In this document: positions 43,315-46,339 of the stretch, one piece after another
Position numbering within the stretch: the stretch's first letter is position 1
Layout of the letters: each line of letters begins with the position of its first letter
From: Methanomicrobiales archaeon
GTDB lineage: Archaea > Halobacteriota > Methanomicrobia > Methanomicrobiales > Methanospirillaceae
Direction: 5' to 3'
DNA length: 46,339 nt
Assembly (NCBI GenBank): GCA_012729535.1
Contig: JAAYCY010000056.1
Location: 1 to 46,339, forward strand
Translations under genes and position numbers: made by a program
The notes under the pieces: generated by a model
Seen by the model: the letters and a program-made list of their open reading frames with translations, nothing else
What the model was told of the DNA's origin: nothing
Database searches by the model: none

Positions 43315-43652
43315 AGGAGATCACCCCCGATGGATACCGCTCCTCCGGGCAAAATCCGGTACCGGAGCCATTCATTCCAGGACTTGATCCAGAACTGGAT
43401 CTCACCCGGATGGGAGTTCTCTTTCACAATACTGGTGAGTTTCCTGACCTCCGGCCGGTATGAGCCGATAGAGACCGGGGACCGGGAGCTCTTCACCAGG
43501 AGAAAGATCATCTCATCCTTCCCTCTCCAGGCAACCAGATCAAAGAGTTCGTGTCCGGCTGCCATCATGACCGAAAATCCACGGGAGAGAAGAAGCCGTT
43601 TCGCGGTATAACTCGCGGTCCGTTCGGTTCCGTACTCAGGGTTCTTCCGCAT
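43311..43652 (-). CDS. PDDEXK-like nuclease/Holliday-resolvase-type protein (113 aa)
   Basis: Residues 9-60 hold a compact PDDEXK pattern: a basic helix (R-T-A-S-Y-T-A-K-R-L-L), F-D-L-V-A-W, and a strand F-L-L-V-K-S-S-R. The usual E-x-K is replaced by L-V-K, so the acidic metal ligand may be missing; some phage homologues have Q-V-K there. It could be a VRR-like or resolvase-like nuclease acting on replication intermediates, or inactive. It overlaps ASCH by 4 nt and the upstream cysteine protein by 17 nt. Confidence 0.62.
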   Translation of the reverse strand: MRKNPEYGTERTASYTAKRLLLSRGFSVMMAAGHELFDLVAWRGKDEMIFLLVKSSRSPVSIGSYRPEVRKLTSIVKENSHPGEIQFWIKSWNEWLRYRILPGGAVSIGGDLL

Positions 43653-43788
43653 CGGTCATCACCACCTTCTGTTTCCGGTCACAATACTGCCTGGTACACG
43701 GAGTGTCAGGATCGCGGGTGCAGATGAACTCCTGCCACTTTCCATCCTTCTTTGTCGCCAGGTTCGGGCAGCGTTCAGCAAGAGCCAT
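43636..43788 (-). CDS. Cysteine-containing microprotein (50 aa)
   Basis: ATG 43788, with AGGTGG about 7 nt upstream, gives 50 codons. Four cysteines (E-R-C-P-N-L, I-C-T-R-D, P-C-T-R-Q-Y-C-D-R-K) may bind zinc. It overlaps the next gene by 17 nt and the previous one by 14 nt, matching the coupled style of this operon. Family unknown. Confidence 0.6.
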   Translation of the reverse strand: MALAERCPNLATKKDGKWQEFICTRDPDTPCTRQYCDRKQKVVMTDAEEP

Positions 43789-44035
43789 GTGCTGCCACCT
43801 TCCTAAAAGAGAAATCCTTTTGGACTTCGGTGCTGATACTCAGGTCACTCCCCTGCGATGACGTGCTGGCGAGCATATGTTCAGAAACGGGGGAGCCCGC
43901 TGTTTTGATTGAATCAGGGTCAATCAGTCGTATTATTCCAAGTTCCTCGAAGAACCTGCCGATTCCGTAAAAACCTGTCCGCCGTTCATAGGCGTCCATA
44001 CTTGATTTCAACACTGGTCTAGGCGTTGTGGTCAA
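43775..44035 (-). CDS. Unknown small protein, first gene of the replication operon (86 aa)
   Basis: A TTG start at 44035 is preferred because AGGAGGTG lies 5 nt upstream; ATGs at 44053 and 44092 have no such site. It contains D-A-Y-E-R-R-T-G-F-Y-G-I-G-R-F-F-E-E-L-G-I-I-R-L, a helix that could be DNA binding, then a Ser-rich tail. Being the first gene after the upstream palindrome, it may be an element regulator. No family recognised. Confidence 0.5.
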   Translation of the reverse strand: MTTTPRPVLKSSMDAYERRTGFYGIGRFFEELGIIRLIDPDSIKTAGSPVSEHMLASTSSQGSDLSISTEVQKDFSFRKVAAHGSC

Positions 44036-44076
44036 TCTACCACCTCCTGACATGGCCGCATGTGCCAACCATGCCA

Positions 44077-44086
44077 TGCTATAGCA
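44077..44086. promoter_or_regulatory. Palindrome upstream of replication operon
   Basis: TGCTATAGCA is a perfect 10-nt palindrome embedded in a GCTATAGCATAGC stretch, about 40 nt before the TTG start of the first backbone gene. It could be an operator. The interval 44093-44332 holds no gene that I can support. Confidence 0.45.
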
Positions 44087-44332
44087 TAGCACGGATCATT
44101 CTAAAAAAGTTACGATATTTGTCAGGTAGATTTTCCGCCAGGTGGGTTTGAATTGAAAAAGAACATCAGTATTGAATGAATCAGTCTACTTATGCGCAAG
44201 GGATAGGCAACGCAATGATATTCAATTATCATGGGATTACTTGAGTATTGATAACAGATCTTCAGCAGATTCAGTCATAGATTTGTGAGAGTCATAAACT
44301 CCCTGGTTGAAAAATTCTGGTTCAAATAATAT

Positions 44333-44833
44333 TTATCCCTGTTCAAAAGCCTGCTTAAGAACTGCTAGATCAATCTTCTTCATCGGGAGCATGGCAGCCA
44401 TCACCCTTTGAGCCCTTTGGGTGTCAGGATCAGTGAGGAGGGTTATCATTTCTTCAGGAACTACCTGCCAGGATACTCTGAATTTATCTTTCAGCCATCC
44501 ACACTGTTGAGCTGCCGGATCTCCACCTTCAGAGAGCCTCTCCCAGAAATAGTCGACCTCTTCCTGATTGGCACAATTAATTATGAAGGAGACTGCTTCA
44601 GAAAAATGGAATAATGGACCGCCATTTAACGCAACAAAATTGGACCCATCAAGGGAGAATTCAACGGTCATTACACTCCCTTCCGGTTTATGATGAAATT
44701 CAAATCCTTCTTTTCCGTATCTGGTTACTCTCCCAATAGAAGAGTTCTTGAATATTGATATGTAGAATTTTGCCGCTTCTTCTGCTTGATTATCAAACCA
44801 GAGGCCGGTAGAGATCCGGTGAAAAGATGCCAT
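44333..44833 (-). CDS. VOC superfamily (PhnB / 3-demethylubiquinone methyltransferase-like) protein (166 aa)
   Basis: The opening T-G-L-W-F-D-N-Q-A-E-E-A-A-K-F-Y, followed by S-V-M-T-V-E-F-S-L-D-G-S-N-F-V-A-L-N-G-G-P near residue 55, is the PhnB-like VOC pattern. The family comprises small metal- or ligand-binding proteins mislabelled as methyltransferases; its function is not known. It has moderate GC, unlike the neighbouring GC-rich backbone, and may be cargo or host. ATG 44833 is followed by a normal frame; spacing to the integrase is 100 nt. Confidence 0.82.
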   Translation of the reverse strand: MASFHRISTGLWFDNQAEEAAKFYISIFKNSSIGRVTRYGKEGFEFHHKPEGSVMTVEFSLDGSNFVALNGGPLFHFSEAVSFIINCANQEEVDYFWERLSEGGDPAAQQCGWLKDKFRVSWQVVPEEMITLLTDPDTQRAQRVMAAMLPMKKIDLAVLKQAFEQG

Positions 44834-44933
44834 ACATAGTATAATTCTGGTACATAATTGTTACAATCTTCAGAAAGATCTGATCAATCCCATCACTGAC
44901 CAGTCGGTCATGATGAGTTGGATTGGAAAAAAA

Positions 44934-46151
44934 TTAAGATGGAAGGACAGTTGGTTTTTCTGTCATCCGTTCGAAAAATGCTTTAAACTCTTTTACATGC
45001 TTGAGCATGAACTGTTGAAGATCATCATCATCGCCCAGGGTATCATCATCCAATGAATGTCCACAAATGTGACAATGCTTCGAAACCGGACTGTGAACTT
45101 CCTTACAATGGGGACAGACTTTCGGGACCAACCGTTTTGTTGTGGCTTCAAGTTCCTTATTCGAGATCCCATAGAGTCTGTTGATCTCCCGGTCGATATC
45201 ACTGCCAGTCAGGTGGGCATAGGTGGAGAACATCTTCGAATCGATAGAGCCCCACATCATGAGTTTAATCACTGACTCATTCACTCCCTGCTGAATCAGA
45301 TGAGTGATCCGTGAGTGCCTGAGTACATGGGGAGTGAAGTGTTTCTCGATTCCTGCCCGTTTTGCAGTGACCATGAGGGTTTTGTTCAAGGCTGCACGTG
45401 TTGGAGGATTCTTAAGTTCACTCAGAAAAACAAGGTTCTCACCTGATGGCTCTCCCGGATAATCGCTCTTCCATTTGATCAGGTGTTCTCTGGCCATCAC
45501 CAGTCTGATGTACCGGTCCTTTCCAGTCTTGAAGTTGACATTGATGACAACACCTGTCCCGTCAAATTTGAGATCATTCCAGACCATCTGGCCAATCTCA
45601 CCGATTCGAAATCCTCCTTCATAGAGGGTTGAAAGAAAGGCCCGTTCCCTGCTAGTTCTGCAGACATCCATCATCTGGGAGATCTCAGTGACTGTCAGAA
45701 GATCATTTGCAGTTTTTCGGGAAGTTCTCCGGGGAATTTGGATTTTATCAAGTTTCTTCTCTGGCAGGGAGAGATATTCCTCCTCATTGAGCCAGCGGTA
45801 AAAAGTCTTGAGCATCCCGATGTAATCGGCAATTGTTTCTGGAGCAAATTGTTTGCCCCGAAGGGATGTCCCGGATTTAATTTTTGAAACTCCGGAGTAA
45901 AGATCAGCAATAGAATTTTCTGTGAACGGTCCGATAAACCTTCGAAGGCCAACCAGAACAAAGACGATCTTCTGAGCTCTTTTTACTCCGATATTCCTGG
46001 AGGTCTGTGAGTCAGCAACGTATTCTCTGATCAGGTCTGCATCGTGCTTGGTAATCTGTCCGGATTCGAGAGCTTTCTGGATCGAGCGATCAGGATAGTC
46101 TTGCTTGATACCATGAAAAGCATACTCCGAGGGTGGTCGACTCGGGTGCAT
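44934..46151 (-). CDS. Tyrosine recombinase/integrase with C-terminal zinc ribbon (405 aa)
   Basis: An N-terminal SAM-like domain (about residues 40-130) precedes the catalytic domain. Catalytic residues visible: Arg in G-G-F-R-I-G-E-I near 181, Lys in T-G-K-D-R-Y near 207, H-V-L-R-H-S near 276 (His and Arg), and Tyr in M-F-S-T-Y-A-H-L near 309. A C-terminal zinc ribbon follows (C-P-H-C-K and C-H-I-C-G near 343-361). It is the integrase expected of an element at tRNA-Glu, whose 3' end lies 64 nt upstream of the start. ATG 46151 follows a TATA-like box closely. Similar enzymes with zinc ribbons are common in methanogen elements. Confidence 0.88.
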   Translation of the reverse strand: MHPSRPPSEYAFHGIKQDYPDRSIQKALESGQITKHDADLIREYVADSQTSRNIGVKRAQKIVFVLVGLRRFIGPFTENSIADLYSGVSKIKSGTSLRGKQFAPETIADYIGMLKTFYRWLNEEEYLSLPEKKLDKIQIPRRTSRKTANDLLTVTEISQMMDVCRTSRERAFLSTLYEGGFRIGEIGQMVWNDLKFDGTGVVINVNFKTGKDRYIRLVMAREHLIKWKSDYPGEPSGENLVFLSELKNPPTRAALNKTLMVTAKRAGIEKHFTPHVLRHSRITHLIQQGVNESVIKLMMWGSIDSKMFSTYAHLTGSDIDREINRLYGISNKELEATTKRLVPKVCPHCKEVHSPVSKHCHICGHSLDDDTLGDDDDLQQFMLKHVKEFKAFFERMTEKPTVLPS

Positions 46152-46171
46152 GAGAAAAACGTAGCGTCGTT

Positions 46172-46184
46172 ATATGTATAAATT
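46172..46184 (-). promoter_or_regulatory. TATA-like box of integrase gene
   Basis: Minus-strand ATTTATACATATA lies about 20-30 nt before the ATG at 46151, again without a ribosome site. Confidence 0.5.
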
Positions 46185-46214
46185 TTTGGAAAAGAAGCGA
46201 ACTAATGGTTCCAA

Positions 46215-46287
46215 TGCTGATATGGGGATTTGAACCCCAGTCGCAGGAGTGAGAGTCCTGCATGATTGACCCCTACACTATATCAGC
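46215..46287 (-). tRNA. tRNA-Glu (CTC)
   Basis: The minus strand folds into a full cloverleaf: acceptor GCTGATA pairing with TATCAGC, D-arm, anticodon stem CAGGA/TCCTG around loop CTCTCAC giving anticodon CTC, and T-arm TGGGG-TTCAAAT-CCCCA. The discriminator base is A and CCA is not encoded. No intron. Its 3' end faces the integrase, the usual layout for integration at a tRNA 3' end. No second copy of the T-arm and acceptor region was found by eye in the window, so the distant attachment site is not located. Confidence 0.93.
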
Positions 46288-46314
46288 CGTGCCTCTAAAT
46301 GTTAGCACTTTATT

Positions 46315-46322
46315 CATATAAA
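46315..46322 (-). promoter_or_regulatory. Box A of tRNA-Glu
   Basis: Minus-strand TTTATATG lies about 28 nt before the tRNA 5' end at 46287, a canonical archaeal TATA box position. Confidence 0.7.
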
Positions 46323-46339
46323 GAAAACGGTTTTTTGGA

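Larger units (their letters stand above)
587..46214. mobile_element. Inferred integrative element carrying defence cargo
   Basis: The interval runs from the excisionase-like gene to the tRNA-Glu 3' end. Backbone genes (excisionase-like, three small structural-like proteins, primase-ATPase, ASCH, PDDEXK-like, cysteine microproteins, recombinase) all lie on the minus strand and, apart from the recombinase, in GC-rich DNA. The AT-rich blocks 1576-14799, 15052-19619 and 21558-39029 interrupt them and hold defence genes. No direct repeat marking the left end was found, so the left boundary is only a guess; it may lie further left. Confidence 0.4.

Noticed and set aside
46215-46287. Search for a second copy of the tRNA-Glu 3' end as attachment site
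   Set aside because: None seen by eye elsewhere in the window; the far end may lie outside. Not counted as evidence either way.
1-46339. CRISPR array
   Set aside because: No regularly spaced short repeats and no cas genes were seen.

Overview
The window looks like a variable region of a methanogenic euryarchaeal chromosome, most likely Methanomicrobiales (Methanospirillum-like; an inference from gene content and style, not from a search). Archaeal signs are AT-rich TATA-like boxes about 25 nt before several start codons, an archaeal tRNA-Glu(CTC) with no encoded CCA, a fused primase-ATPase replication protein, a DUF3795 protein, and a tyrosine recombinase with a C-terminal zinc ribbon.

Layout. 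1-323: end of a DUF3795 gene. 324-1548: GC-rich, mostly non-coding DNA rich in perfect inverted repeats, with a tiny excisionase-like gene on the minus strand (587-760). 1576-14799: a plus-strand cassette of SNF2-type helicase with DUF3883, DUF1156 adenine methylase, DUF4062/STAND-like NTPase and DUF499 ATPase, a combination I recognise as anti-phage-associated. 14813-19905: two 122-nt direct repeats (about 92% identical) flank a separate AT-rich module: an acidic zinc-ribbon microprotein, a tail-anchored coiled-coil protein, and a fusion of a Vsr/DUF559-like nuclease with a RecQ helicase. 19989-21312: a GC-rich minus-strand mini-operon of three proteins, two with membrane segments. 21558-39029: a BREX type 3 operon (brxF, brxC, two pglX, a TrlF-like PHP-ATPase, the helicase brxHII, pglZ, a brxA-like gene). 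39038-44035: a GC-rich minus-strand run of tiny cysteine-rich genes, primase-ATPase, ASCH protein and PDDEXK-like protein. 44333-46287: VOC protein, tyrosine recombinase and tRNA-Glu.

The simplest reading is an integrative element (plasmid- or virus-like) beside tRNA-Glu. Its backbone genes are GC-rich and all on the minus strand. Into it at least three AT-rich defence modules have been loaded: the DUF499/DUF1156 cassette, the RecQ-nuclease module and BREX-3. Base composition switches abruptly at module edges, and also inside two methylase genes and around the DUF4062 gene, which suggests module and domain swapping.

The best candidates for undescribed biology are: the RecQ-nuclease plus tail-anchored coiled-coil plus acidic microprotein module between the repeats; the BREX-3 operon with a TrlF-like ATPase and tandem methylases; the DUF4062/STAND gene embedded in the DUF499/DUF1156 cassette; and the hairpin-rich non-coding region at 761-1548. 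All functional calls come from reading motifs by eye; no database search was run.
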